This document shows, piece by piece, positions 50,782-59,702 of a stretch of 64,000 nucleotides of DNA. The notes under the pieces are model-generated. The model did no database searches and had not been told where the DNA came from. It saw only the letters and a list, made by a program, of their open reading frames with translations. The position numbers were made by a program, and so were the translations under genes. Every line of letters starts with the position of its first letter. Position 1 is the stretch's first letter. Where the stretch lies: assembly GCF_000334915.1 (NCBI RefSeq), contig NZ_AMSF01000016.1, positions 186,001-250,000 on the forward strand, written 5' to 3'. Source of the DNA: Dyella ginsengisoli LA-4. GTDB taxonomy: Bacteria > Pseudomonadota > Gammaproteobacteria > Xanthomonadales > Rhodanobacteraceae.

Positions 50782-52263
50782 ATGAAACACGTCTACCGCG
50801 CCATGCGCCCGCTGGCCGTGTCGGCACTAGCGCTCGCACTGGCGGCATGCGCGCTGCCCCCCCGTCGCCTCGATCCACCCAGGCTCAGCGACAACGTTCC
50901 ACTGGCGGGCCTGAACGTCCCCGCCCGCGCAGGCTGGCCGGCGGCCGAGTGGTGGAAGACCTACCACGACGACCAGTTGAACAGACTTGTCGCGGTGGCC
51001 ATGGACCAGGCCCCCGATCTCGCCATCGCGCAGAGCCGCGTGGGCAGTGCCGAACAGTCGATACGGGCGGCTGCAGCGCAGGCCGGACTGAGCATCAACG
51101 GCAACGCCCAGATCGCCCGGCAAAGGCTGAGCGAGCACGGACTCATCCCGGCTCGCTTCCTGGGATTCACCTGGTACAACCAGGCCGATCTCGGGGTTCA
51201 GCTGCAATACGACTTCGATTGGTGGGGCAAGACCCGGGCCGCGGTCGAATCCGCCGTCGACCAGGCACATGCCGCCCAGGCGCAGCGCAGCGCCGCCGCC
51301 CTCGCTTTGCAGTACGCGGTGGCCGATACCTATTTCGGCTGGCAGGCCGATCAGACCAGGCTCGCACTCGCACAGCAGCAGTTGGCGGTCCAGGAACGCC
51401 TGACCAGGATCGCCCAACTGCGCGTCGGCCAGGGCGTCGACCTGCCGGACGAAGCCTCGCGCGCGCAGGCCCAGCTCGCCGCAGTGCGGGAGATGAAGAT
51501 CGCCATCGATCGCTCTGGACAGATTCGACTCGCCGCCCTGGCCTCGCTGGTCGGTGTCGCCCCGGCCGACCTGCCCAAGCTGCAGCCGAGACCTCTGCCG
51601 AATGTGTCGCACGGCCTGCCCGCAGATGCCGGCCTGGACCTCATCGCGCGCCGTCCGGATATCGCGGCCAGCCGTTGGCAGGTCGAGGCCGCATTGCGCC
51701 AGACCGACGTCGCGCGCGCCCAGTTCCTGCCCGACCTGAGCCTGACCGCCCTGGCCGGGCTGTCCAGCATCGATCTCGGCAAGCTCTTCTCCGCCAGCAG
51801 CCGCACCTTCGCCGTGACCCCGGCCCTGCATCTGCCGCTCTTCAACAGCGGCCTGCTGCAGGCAAATTACGGGCTGAGCAGAGCGCAACTGGATGGCGCC
51901 ATCGCTCAATACCGAAGCGTCGTGCTGCAGGCCGCCCGCGACGTGTCGACCCAGGCGCTCACTGCCGAGATGCTGGCCGACCGTCGCGAGCAGCAGCAGA
52001 CGCAGATCGCGGCCGACCAGCGGATCCTGCGCGCCGCTCTGGCGCGCGCGCGTCAGGGGGTACGCGATGCCCGCGAGTCACTGGCGGCGGAGGCCCAACT
52101 GCTCCAGCAACAGGACGCAGCCGCCCAGTTGCAGGGTCAGGCCGTCAGCGCCGACCTCGCCCTGATCAAGTCCCTGGGTGGCGGCTATCGAATGCCCGAA
52201 GCACCTGCTCCAACCAACTCCACGAATTCTGCCACCGCCTCTTCCGGAGCCCACTCACGATGA
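50782..52263 (+). CDS. TolC-family (NodT-type) outer-membrane efflux lipoprotein
   Basis: 493 residues from the ATG at 50782, with AAGGA upstream. Lipobox LAAC (Cys about 23) marks it as a lipoprotein. Two OEP repeats: WWKTYHDDQLNRLVAVAMDQAPDLAIAQSRV starts the first, and DLIARRPDIAASRWQVEAALRQTDVARAQFLPDLSL lies in the second, as in NodT-type channels. It would form the trimeric exit duct for EmrAB. Its stop overlaps emrA (ATGA). Confidence 0.93.
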   Translation: MKHVYRAMRPLAVSALALALAACALPPRRLDPPRLSDNVPLAGLNVPARAGWPAAEWWKTYHDDQLNRLVAVAMDQAPDLAIAQSRVGSAEQSIRAAAAQAGLSINGNAQIARQRLSEHGLIPARFLGFTWYNQADLGVQLQYDFDWWGKTRAAVESAVDQAHAAQAQRSAAALALQYAVADTYFGWQADQTRLALAQQQLAVQERLTRIAQLRVGQGVDLPDEASRAQAQLAAVREMKIAIDRSGQIRLAALASLVGVAPADLPKLQPRPLPNVSHGLPADAGLDLIARRPDIAASRWQVEAALRQTDVARAQFLPDLSLTALAGLSSIDLGKLFSASSRTFAVTPALHLPLFNSGLLQANYGLSRAQLDGAIAQYRSVVLQAARDVSTQALTAEMLADRREQQQTQIAADQRILRAALARARQGVRDARESLAAEAQLLQQQDAAAQLQGQAVSADLALIKSLGGGYRMPEAPAPTNSTNSATASSGAHSR

Positions 52264-53465
52264 GCGCCAACGACTCCCAAACGGCCAATACCCCCAAGGA
52301 AGCCAACGAAAGCGGCATGGCCGCAAAGGACCCGGCCAAGCGGCGGCGAGCGCTCGCCATCGTCGCAGCGGTGTTCGTACTGGCCGCGCTTGGCTGGTTC
52401 CTGCTGTGGCTGCTGGTGCTGTCGAGGCGCGAGAAAACCGACAACGCCTACGTCGGCGGCAACCAGGTGGCGATCTCCGCCCAGGTGCCCGGCACCGTGG
52501 TGGCGATCATGGCCGACGATACGCAGAAGGTAGACGCCGGCCAGGTGCTCGTGAAGCTGGACAGCACCGATGCCGACGTCCGTCTCCAGCAGGCCCGGGC
52601 CGCGCTGGCACAGGCCGTACGGGGCGTCCGCCAGCAGACCGAAAACGTCAGCGGCGCCGAAGCCCAGGTGGCAGCGAGGAAGCTCGAGCTGGAAAAAGCC
52701 CGGGCCGATCTCAAGCGCCGCCTGCCGCTGATCGCGGCCAGGGCCGAATCCCCCGAAATCATCCAGCACCTGCGCGACGGCGTGGCGCAGGCGCAGGCCG
52801 CGCTCGATGCCGCCCAGGCCCAGGCCGCCGCCGCCCGTGCGGCCGTCGAGGGTACGGATGTGGCGCACAACCCGGCAGTCATGCAGGCGCGCGCCAATTT
52901 CCGTGCCGCCTGGATCGCCCGGCAGCGCAACGCGATCTATGCGCCCGTGTCCGGCTATGTGGCACAGCGAAGCGTGCAGCTGGGCAACAGCGTGCAGCCC
53001 GGCCAGCAGCTGATGACCGTCGTACCGCTGCACAACCTCTGGATCGACGCCAACTTCAAGGAAGGCCAGCTGCGGCATATCCGCATCGGACAACCGGTGA
53101 AGATCGAAGCGGATATCTACGGCAGCAGCGTCGACTATCACGGCAAGGTCGAAGGCATCGGCGCAGGTACCGGCAGCGTGTTCTCGCTGCTGCCTGCCCA
53201 GAACGCGACCGGCAACTGGATCAAGGTCGTGCAGCGCGTGCCGGTGCGGATCAGCCTGGACAACGCCGAGCTGGACAAGCATCCGCTGCGCATCGGCCTG
53301 TCCACTGATGTGACCGTGGATATCAGCGACGATCACGGCAAGGTGCTGGCCCAGGCACCGGCATCCCAACCGGTGGCAAGCACCGACGTGTACGACCGGA
53401 TGGGTGCACAGGCCGATGCCGAGGCCGACCGCATCATCCAGGCCAATCTTCCCGCCCACCACTGA
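52260..53465 (+). CDS. emrA: Multidrug efflux membrane fusion protein EmrA
   Basis: 401 residues. A cytoplasmic Lys/Arg N-terminus, one membrane helix (about 33-55), then the HlyD-type periplasmic part: REKTDNAYVGGNQVAISAQVPGTV (lipoyl half), an alpha-helical hairpin rich in Ala and Gln (about 105-210), and RNAIYAPVSGYVAQRSVQLGNSVQPGQQLM (second lipoyl half), then a beta-barrel. It links EmrB to the outer-membrane channel. The start overlaps the preceding gene; emrB follows after 8 nt. Confidence 0.95.
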   Translation: MSANDSQTANTPKEANESGMAAKDPAKRRRALAIVAAVFVLAALGWFLLWLLVLSRREKTDNAYVGGNQVAISAQVPGTVVAIMADDTQKVDAGQVLVKLDSTDADVRLQQARAALAQAVRGVRQQTENVSGAEAQVAARKLELEKARADLKRRLPLIAARAESPEIIQHLRDGVAQAQAALDAAQAQAAAARAAVEGTDVAHNPAVMQARANFRAAWIARQRNAIYAPVSGYVAQRSVQLGNSVQPGQQLMTVVPLHNLWIDANFKEGQLRHIRIGQPVKIEADIYGSSVDYHGKVEGIGAGTGSVFSLLPAQNATGNWIKVVQRVPVRISLDNAELDKHPLRIGLSTDVTVDISDDHGKVLAQAPASQPVASTDVYDRMGAQADAEADRIIQANLPAHH

Positions 53466-53473
53466 GTCGAGCC

Positions 53474-55027
53474 ATGGCCGCCACGTCCGACGCCGCCGCG
53501 CCGCTGAAGCCATTGCAAGGCGGCGCACTGGTCCTACTCACTGCTGCCGTCGCGTTGAGCACCTTCATGGAGGTGCTGGACATGACCATCGTGAACGTCG
53601 CGGTACCGCATATCGCGGGCAGCCTCGGCGTGAGCCCCAGCGAAGGCACCTGGACGATCAGTTCGTACGCCCTGGCCAGCGCCATCATGCAGCCACTGAC
53701 CGGATGGCTCGCCAAGCGCTTCGGCGAAGTGCGCACCTTCGTCGCCTCGGTCATGCTGTTCGTCGCGTTCTCGATGATGTGCGGCCTGGCGACGTCCATG
53801 CCGATGCTGGTGATCGCACGCCTGATGCAGGGCGCCGGCTCCGGCCCGATGGTGGCGCTGTCGATGACACTGCTGCTGTCGAGCTACCCCAAGGAGCGGC
53901 AGGGTATCGCGCTCGCGTTGTGGGCGATGACCGTGGTGGTGGCGCCCATCTTCGGCCCGATCCTCGGCGGCTATCTCACCGACAACTTCTCCTGGCCGTG
54001 GATCTTCTACATCAACCTGCCGGTAGGTCTGGCGGCCGCGGTAATCACCTGGGCGCTGCTGCACAAGCGGGAAACGAAGACCTTCAACATGCCGATCGAC
54101 GTGATCGGCCTGGTGCTGCTGGTGGTCGGCGTCGGGGCATTGCAGTTCATGCTCGACAACGGCAACGACCACGACTGGTTCTCCTCGCCGATGATCACCA
54201 CGCTCGGCATCATCGCGCTGGTCTGTCTCACGTTCCTGGTCGTCTGGGAACTGCATGCCAAACACCCGGTGGTGGACCTGTCGCTGTTCCGCCAGCGCAA
54301 TTTCACAGTCGGAGTTACCGGGCTATCGCTCGGCATGATGGCCTTTTTCGGCATCAACGTGGTCTTTCCGCTATGGCTGCAGACCACGCTGGGCTATACC
54401 GCCACCTGGGCCGGGCTGGCCACCGCGCCGGTCGGCATCCTGGCTTTCCTGGTCGCCCCGATTCTGGGCCGCAACCTGCATCGGCTGGATTTGCGTGCCG
54501 TGGTGACCTTCGCCTTCGTGATGTTCGCCACCACCTCGTACTGGTTCTCCACCTTCGACAGCGGGGCGTCGTTCTCCGCACTGGTGCTACCCCGGTTCGT
54601 GATGGGCATCGCCATCCCGTGCTTCTTCATCCCGCTGAACCAGGTCTACCTGTCCGGACTGCCCGCCTCCGAGATCGCCAGTGCCTCCGGACTGGCCAAT
54701 TTCTGCCGCACGCTGGGCTCGAGCGTGTCGACCGCGGTAAGCGTGACGCTTTGGCAGCACCGCGGGGAGTTCCATCACGCCACGCTGACCGAATCGATCA
54801 CCCCCGACCATCCGGCCGCCACGCATTTCCTCAGTCAGCTTTCCCACGCCGGTTTCGCGCACAGGGAGGGGCTTGGACTGGTCGACCGGATCCTCACGCG
54901 CGAGGCGCTGACCCTGGCGGTGAATGACGTATTCCTCGCCTGCGCGGTGTTGTTCGTGCTGCTGATCCCGGTGCTGTGGCTGGCCAGGCCGCCGTTCGGA
55001 AGCGCCGGCGGTGCCGTAGGCCATTGA
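53474..55027 (+). CDS. emrB: MFS multidrug efflux permease EmrB (DHA2 family)
   Basis: 517 residues with about 14 membrane helices. FMEVLDMTIVNVAVPHIAGSLG is the first-helix motif of the DHA2 family, WTISSYALASAIMQPLTGWLAKRFGE holds motif A, and ALWAMTVVVAPIFGPILGGYLTD is motif C of antiporters. It exports hydrophobic drugs by proton antiport together with EmrA and the TolC-like protein. It is the last gene of the operon, followed by paired inverted repeats near 55042-55073. Confidence 0.95.
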   Translation: MAATSDAAAPLKPLQGGALVLLTAAVALSTFMEVLDMTIVNVAVPHIAGSLGVSPSEGTWTISSYALASAIMQPLTGWLAKRFGEVRTFVASVMLFVAFSMMCGLATSMPMLVIARLMQGAGSGPMVALSMTLLLSSYPKERQGIALALWAMTVVVAPIFGPILGGYLTDNFSWPWIFYINLPVGLAAAVITWALLHKRETKTFNMPIDVIGLVLLVVGVGALQFMLDNGNDHDWFSSPMITTLGIIALVCLTFLVVWELHAKHPVVDLSLFRQRNFTVGVTGLSLGMMAFFGINVVFPLWLQTTLGYTATWAGLATAPVGILAFLVAPILGRNLHRLDLRAVVTFAFVMFATTSYWFSTFDSGASFSALVLPRFVMGIAIPCFFIPLNQVYLSGLPASEIASASGLANFCRTLGSSVSTAVSVTLWQHRGEFHHATLTESITPDHPAATHFLSQLSHAGFAHREGLGLVDRILTREALTLAVNDVFLACAVLFVLLIPVLWLARPPFGSAGGAVGH

Positions 55028-55041
55028 TCGGCCAGCCCATT

Positions 55042-55073
55042 AGCAGATTTCTGCTGCACTCCGAAGTGCAGCA
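55042..55073 (+). promoter_or_regulatory. TGC-rich palindromes upstream of phaR
   Basis: AGCAGA-tt-TCTGCT (55042-55055) is followed directly by TGCTGCACT-ccga-AGTGCAGCA (55052-55073), a perfect 9-bp inverted repeat. PhaR proteins are known to bind TGC/GCA-rich sites (CTGC-n-GCAG in Paracoccus), so this may be the autoregulatory operator. It may alternatively act as a hairpin ending emrB transcripts, though there is no T-run. Confidence 0.5.
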
Positions 55074-55116
55074 AGGTGACTGGTGCGGCGCAATACCTTC
55101 TGCTAGCGTTCGCCGC

Positions 55117-55626
55117 ATGGCACAAACAATCCGCATCATCAAGAAGTATCCGAACCGTCGGCTCTACGACACGGAGATCTCCAGCTACATCACGCTGGAA
55201 GAGATCCGTCAGCTGGTGCTGGACGGCGAAACCTTTGAAGTGCGCGACGCCAAGTCGGGTGAAGACCTCACCCGTTCGGTGCTGCTGCAGATCATCTCCG
55301 AGCACGAGGAGAAGGGGCAGCCCATGCTCTCTCCGCAGCTGCTGAGCCAGATCATCCGGTTCTACGGAGATTCGCTGCAGGGCTTCATGGGCCCTTATCT
55401 GGAGCGCAGCCTGCAGGTCTTCCTGGACCAGCAGCAGCAATTCCGCAACCAGCTCAACAACCTGATGGGCCAGACGCCCTGGTCGATGCTCAACGAGCTG
55501 ACCGAGCGCAACATGGACGCCTGGAAGTCCATGCAGCGAGGCTTCCTCGACGCCGCCTCCCAGTCGCGCCCCGCCGCCAGCCCCGCTGGCACCAGCGGCA
55601 CAGGCCGCGGCGGCAAGAAGTCCTGA
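55117..55626 (+). CDS. phaR: Polyhydroxyalkanoate synthesis repressor PhaR
   Basis: 169 residues. The N-terminal PHB/PHA accumulation DNA-binding domain is unmistakable (IIKKYPNRRLYDTEISSYIT, then LEEIRQLVLDGETFEV), and the middle PHB_acc part is QIIRFYGDSLQGFMGPYLE. A Gln-rich and then Gly/Ser tail may contact granules. PhaR represses phasin genes until PHB forms. The neighbouring gene, phbB, supports PHB metabolism in this organism; phaC and phaA are not in the window. Confidence 0.95.
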   Translation: MAQTIRIIKKYPNRRLYDTEISSYITLEEIRQLVLDGETFEVRDAKSGEDLTRSVLLQIISEHEEKGQPMLSPQLLSQIIRFYGDSLQGFMGPYLERSLQVFLDQQQQFRNQLNNLMGQTPWSMLNELTERNMDAWKSMQRGFLDAASQSRPAASPAGTSGTGRGGKKS

Positions 55627-55637
55627 CCCATCCCGCC

Positions 55638-55660
55638 CGGGGCAGCCTCAAGCTGCCCCG
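55638..55660 (+). terminator. Terminator hairpin after phaR
   Basis: CGGGGCAGC pairs perfectly with GCTGCCCCG around CTCAA, 11 nt past the stop, followed by TTCGCTTT. The T-tract is imperfect, but the position and stem are good. Confidence 0.65.
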
Positions 55661-55726
55661 TTCGCTTTCAGCCTTTGGCCGCTGCAGCACAGCACGTGTT
55701 GCCGTGCGGCAATATGAGTAGCACGC

Positions 55727-56473
55727 ATGAACAAGCGACTGGCCGTCGTCACCGGCGGCATCGGTGGCCTCGGCACCGAGATCTGCCGCCACCTCGCCCG
55801 TGACGGACGTCAGGTCATCGCCATCGACCTCCCGAGTCGGCAGGAGCGCATCGAAGCCTTCCGCGGAGAGGTCGCCAGCTTCGATGGCGCGATCGACTTC
55901 ACGCCCGCCGACGTCAGCGATTTCGACAACTGCCGCGCACTGGTCGAAGGCATCGAAGCGGAGCACGGCCCCGTCGATGTCCTGATCAATGCCGCCGGCA
56001 TCACCCGCGACACCAGTCTGCGCAAGATGACGCCGGAGCAATGGCACCAGCTGATGCGGGTGAACCTCGATGGCATCTTCAACACCTGTCGCCAGGTCGT
56101 CGAGGGCATGTGCGAGCGCGGCTTCGGTCGCATCGTCAACCTCAGCTCGGTCAACGGCCAGACCGGGCAATTCGGCCAGACCAACTACTCCGCCGCCAAG
56201 GCCGGCGTGCATGGCTTCACCATGGCGCTTGCCCGCGAGACCGCTCGCAAGGGGGTGACGGTGAACACTGTCTCCCCCGGCTACTGCGATACACCGATGG
56301 TGGCCGCGGTGGCGCCGTCGGTGCGCGAGCAGATCATTGCCGGAATTCCGGTGGGCCGCCTCGGCTCGCCGGCCGACATCGCACGCGCCGTGGCATTCCT
56401 GGCAGCCGACGACGCCGGTTACATCACCGGTGCCAACCTGCCGGTGAACGGCGGATACTTCATGAGCTTCTGA
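55727..56473 (+). CDS. phbB: Acetoacetyl-CoA reductase
   Basis: 248 residues, a short-chain dehydrogenase. VTGGIGGLGTEI (about 8-19) binds NADPH, NAAG is at 88-91, and the catalytic triad is S141, Y154 and K158 (SSVNGQTGQFGQTNYSAAKAG), one residue displaced from Cupriavidus PhaB (140, 153, 157). The GQFGQTNYSAAKAG sequence is characteristic of PhaB rather than of FabG. It makes (R)-3-hydroxybutyryl-CoA for PHB. The ATG is 66 nt after the phaR terminator. Confidence 0.93.
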   Translation: MNKRLAVVTGGIGGLGTEICRHLARDGRQVIAIDLPSRQERIEAFRGEVASFDGAIDFTPADVSDFDNCRALVEGIEAEHGPVDVLINAAGITRDTSLRKMTPEQWHQLMRVNLDGIFNTCRQVVEGMCERGFGRIVNLSSVNGQTGQFGQTNYSAAKAGVHGFTMALARETARKGVTVNTVSPGYCDTPMVAAVAPSVREQIIAGIPVGRLGSPADIARAVAFLAADDAGYITGANLPVNGGYFMSF

Positions 56474-56474
56474 C

Positions 56475-56510
56475 CGACGGGTACGCGACCAGGCGGTCGC
56501 GTACCCGTCG
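56475..56510 (+). terminator. Very stable hairpin between phbB and kmo
   Basis: CGACGGGTACGCGACC pairs perfectly with GGTCGCGTACCCGTCG (16 bp, loop AGGC), starting 2 nt past the phbB stop. No T-run follows. It is the longest perfect stem-loop noticed in the window and probably ends or insulates phbB transcription. Confidence 0.6.
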
Positions 56511-56533
56511 ATCCCGCACCACCGGAACCGGCC

Positions 56534-57913
56534 TTGCCCCTGCCCAACATCACCCTCGCCGGCGGCGGTCCGGTCGGCGCCCTGCTCGCGCACCTGCTCG
56601 CCCTGCGCGGCTTCGCGGTGGACGTGTTCGAAAAGCGACCGGACCCCCGCACCGCCGGCTACGAGGCCGGACGCTCGATCAACCTGGCGCTGGCCGAACG
56701 CGGCCTGCATGCCTTGCGCACCGCCGGCCTGGCCGAACGCGTGCTGTCGCTGGCGGTGATGATGCGCGGCCGGATGGTGCATGCCGGCTCGGCGGCCCCG
56801 GTATTGCAGCGTTATGGCGTCGATGATCGCGAGGTGATCTGGTCGGTCTCGCGGGGTGAACTGAACAAGCTCATGCTCGACGCGGCCGAAGCAGCCGGCG
56901 TGCGCTTCCACTTCGGCCAGATGGTCGAGCGCGTCAACTTCGATGCCCGACGGCTGTACCTGCGCGACGCCGCTGGCGTACAGCGGGAACACCGCTTTGA
57001 GCTGATGCTGGGCGCCGATGGTGCCGGCTCGGCCGTGCGGGCGGCGATGCACCACGTGGACCCGCTCGGCGAGCGGGTTGAGGCGCTGGGCCACGCCTAC
57101 AAAGAGCTGGAGATCCCCCCCCGCCCGGAGAACGGCGAGGCGCGCTTCGCCATCGAACCGCATGCCCTGCACATCTGGCCGCGCGGCGGTTACATGTGCA
57201 TCGCGCTACCGAATCCGGAAGGCAGCTTCACGGTCACGTTGTTCCTGCCGGGCGTAGGCCCCTACCCCAGCTTCGCCACCCTGCCGGACGCGGAGCACGC
57301 GGCGGATTTCTTCGATACCCAGTTCCCGGACCTGCTGCCGTTGATGCCGCGCTTCGCGGAAGATTTCCAGGCGCATCCGGCGCCGAGCCTGTACACGCTC
57401 TATCTCGACCGCTGGCACCTGGACGGTCGCGCCGTGCTGCTGGGCGACGCCGCGCACGCCATGGTGCCGTTCCACGGCCAGGGCATGAACTGCGGGCTGG
57501 AGGACGCGGTGGAACTGGCCGGACTGCTCGCGGGCGACCCGGCCGACCCGGCCGGCGTGTTCGCGGAATTCCAGCGCCGGCGCAAGCCGAACGCCGATGC
57601 GATCGCCGCGATGGCGCTGGAGAACTACGTGGAGATGCGCGACTCGGTCGCCGACCCGCGTTACCTCGCCAAGCGGGCGCTCGGCCTGCGCCTGGCCGAA
57701 GCCGTGCCGTCGCACTTCATGGCGCGCTACCGCATGGTCACCTTTACCCGCCTGCCCTATGCCTTCGCGTACCAGCGCGGCAAGGCGCAGGATGCCCTGC
57801 TCGACGAACTGCTCGCCACGACCGGCGGCGATCCGCAGGCGGTGGCGCTGGACGAAGCTGTCGCCCTGTTCCGCAACCGGCTGGAGCCACTACCCGACCT
57901 GCCGCATGGATGA
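56534..57913 (+). CDS. kmo: Kynurenine 3-monooxygenase
   Basis: 459 residues from the TTG at 56534; no in-frame ATG precedes the FAD motif. ITLAGGGPVGALLAHLLALRGFAVDVFEKR binds FAD and is followed by the KMO-specific RSINLALAERGLHAL. LGADGAGSAVR and VLLGDAAHAMVPFHGQGMNCGLED are the second and third flavin motifs. A C-terminal helical part follows. It hydroxylates kynurenine to 3-hydroxykynurenine, upstream of HaaO in the route to quinolinate and NAD. kynA and kynU are not in the window. It overlaps the next gene by 8 nt. Confidence 0.95.
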   Translation: MPLPNITLAGGGPVGALLAHLLALRGFAVDVFEKRPDPRTAGYEAGRSINLALAERGLHALRTAGLAERVLSLAVMMRGRMVHAGSAAPVLQRYGVDDREVIWSVSRGELNKLMLDAAEAAGVRFHFGQMVERVNFDARRLYLRDAAGVQREHRFELMLGADGAGSAVRAAMHHVDPLGERVEALGHAYKELEIPPRPENGEARFAIEPHALHIWPRGGYMCIALPNPEGSFTVTLFLPGVGPYPSFATLPDAEHAADFFDTQFPDLLPLMPRFAEDFQAHPAPSLYTLYLDRWHLDGRAVLLGDAAHAMVPFHGQGMNCGLEDAVELAGLLAGDPADPAGVFAEFQRRRKPNADAIAAMALENYVEMRDSVADPRYLAKRALGLRLAEAVPSHFMARYRMVTFTRLPYAFAYQRGKAQDALLDELLATTGGDPQAVALDEAVALFRNRLEPLPDLPHG

Positions 57914-58343
57914 GCGCCTGCTCGTTGCCTACCGGCGTACCGACTACCGGGTACGCCTGCCGGGCGGCAGCACGGCCAGTCTGCGCGTCGACGCACCGGT
58001 GCCGGCCGGACTGCATGCACTGGTCGGCACCTCGCCATGGGGCTTCATCACCGCGTGGCACCCCGGCTCGCATCGCGCACCGCGGGACGCCAACCGCCAA
58101 GCACAACGGCGGCTGCTCGCCGAACTGCTCGCGGACCCGACCACCCGGAAGATCCTCGCCGCCGTCGGCGTGGGCGCGGATGGCTGGCGCGAACCCAGCC
58201 TGTTCGCGATCGGCACGCCACACGCCGTGCTGGAGCGGCTGGCCGCGGCGTTCGGCCAACGAGCGTTTCTCGCCGGCAGCGGGCAAGGCCTGGCGCGGCT
58301 GATCTGGACGCCGCAGCTGACCTGGGTCAACGGCGACAGCTGA
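57906..58343 (+). CDS. DUF3293 domain protein
   Basis: 145 residues from the ATG at 57906, within the kmo 3' end. The sequence fits DUF3293: LLVAYRRTDYRV at the start, FITAWHPGSHRAPRDANRQAQRRLL in the middle and EPSLFAIGT later. The function is unknown. Coupling to kmo suggests co-expression rather than a shared pathway; it has no signal peptide or membrane segment. The same frame is open upstream only as a kmo shadow. Confidence 0.8.
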   Translation: MDERLLVAYRRTDYRVRLPGGSTASLRVDAPVPAGLHALVGTSPWGFITAWHPGSHRAPRDANRQAQRRLLAELLADPTTRKILAAVGVGADGWREPSLFAIGTPHAVLERLAAAFGQRAFLAGSGQGLARLIWTPQLTWVNGDS

Positions 58344-58385
58344 CCACATGGACAAGCCCCGCGGGCATTGCGGACAATCCCGGGG

Positions 58386-59015
58386 ATGACCGTCGCAACC
58401 CCGCCCCTGCTCGCGGCCTCCGCCTTGAGCTTTTACCGCCAGGACGAGCCCGTGTTCGGCCCGCTGCAGTTCGAGCTGCATCCCGGCCAGCTCGCGCTGG
58501 TGGAAGGGGACAACGGCAGCGGCAAGACCACGCTGCTGCGCGTGCTCGCCGGCCTGCTGCACGTGGACGAGGGCGAGTTGTTCTGGCGCGGCGAGCCGCT
58601 GCAGCGCGATCACTGTGCTGCCGAGATCGTCTTTCTCGGCCACCAGCTCGCGCTCAAGGGCGACCTCAGTCCGCGCGAGAACCTGCACATCGCCGTCGGC
58701 CTGCACGGCGTGCGCGATGGCATGGATCCGACCCGCGCACTGCGCGAGGTCGGGTTGGCCGGCTACGAGGACGAACCGGTGCGGCGGCTTTCCGCCGGGC
58801 AGAAGAAGCGGGCGGCCTTGGCGCGCCTGCTGCTGGTGCCCGCCACGCTGTGGCTGCTCGACGAGCCGTACGCCAATCTCGACCGACACGGCATCGCGCT
58901 GGTCAACCGCCTGCTCGAAGGCCACGTCGCCGCTGGCGGCGCCGCGCTGGTCACCAGCCATGGCGCCGTAAGTTTCCACGGCGGCGAGCCGCAGCGCATC
59001 CGGATGCATGCATGA
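58386..59015 (+). CDS. ccmA: Cytochrome c biogenesis ATP-binding export protein CcmA
   Basis: 209 residues from the ATG at 58386. Walker [21 protein letters not shown], signature [18 protein letters not shown], Walker [13 protein letters not shown] and switch His in LVTSHGAVS. CcmA forms an ABC complex with CcmB, CcmC and CcmD that releases haem-loaded CcmE. It opens the ccmABCDEFGH locus; the stop overlaps ccmB (ATGA). A TTG at 58368 is a longer alternative start. Confidence 0.95.
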   Translation: MTVATPPLLAASALSFYRQDEPVFGPLQFELHPGQLALVEGDNGSGKTTLLRVLAGLLHVDEGELFWRGEPLQRDHCAAEIVFLGHQLALKGDLSPRENLHIAVGLHGVRDGMDPTRALREVGLAGYEDEPVRRLSAGQKKRAALARLLLVPATLWLLDEPYANLDRHGIALVNRLLEGHVAAGGAALVTSHGAVSFHGGEPQRIRMHA

Positions 59016-59698
59016 GCCAGGCTCCGCTCGGGCGCGCCTGCGCCGCCGTCCTTCGACGCGATCTCACCCTGGCCTGGCGCCGTCGTGGCGACATCGCCAT
59101 GCCGGTGCTCTATGCGCTGATCGTCACCACGCTGTTCCCCTTCGCGCTGGGCCCGGAAAACGCGCTGTTGCAGCGGATCGCCGGTGGCGCGGTGCTGGTG
59201 ACCGTCCTGCTGGCGATGCTGCTGGCGCTGGATGGCATGTTCCGCAGCGATATCGAAGATGGCTCGCTCGAGCAACTGGTGCTGGCACCGCAGCCTCTTG
59301 CGTTGATGCTGGGCATGAAGATCCTGGCCCACTGGCTCACCACCGCGCTTCCGCTGATCGTGATCGCGCCGATGCTGGCCAGCATGCTGCAATTACCGGC
59401 AGCGGCAATGCCGGTAATGATGCTGGCATTGGCGTTGGCCACCCCGATGCTCAGCCTGCTCGGCGCGGTGCTCGTGGCGCTCACGGCCGGCACCCGACGC
59501 TCTGGTATGCTGCTCGCCCTGATGCTGTTGCCGTTGTGCGTACCCGTGGTGATCTTTGCCGCTGGTGCGCTGGCCGCAGCCCAGCAGGGCCTGCCGTGGA
59601 TTGCCCCGATCGCATGGCTCGGCGCCGCCCTGGCGCTGGCCCTGGTGCTGGCCCCGCTCGCCTGCGCCGCCGCCCTCCGCATTGCCTTGGACGCCTGA
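59012..59698 (+). CDS. ccmB: Haem exporter protein CcmB
   Basis: 228 residues with about six membrane helices. [37 protein letters not shown] is the family N-terminus, and [18 protein letters not shown] is the conserved cytoplasmic loop that meets CcmA. It is the permease partner of CcmA. The start overlaps ccmA; ccmC follows after 4 nt. Confidence 0.95.
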   Translation: MSQAPLGRACAAVLRRDLTLAWRRRGDIAMPVLYALIVTTLFPFALGPENALLQRIAGGAVLVTVLLAMLLALDGMFRSDIEDGSLEQLVLAPQPLALMLGMKILAHWLTTALPLIVIAPMLASMLQLPAAAMPVMMLALALATPMLSLLGAVLVALTAGTRRSGMLLALMLLPLCVPVVIFAAGALAAAQQGLPWIAPIAWLGAALALALVLAPLACAAALRIALDA

Positions 59699-59702
59699 AC
59701 CC

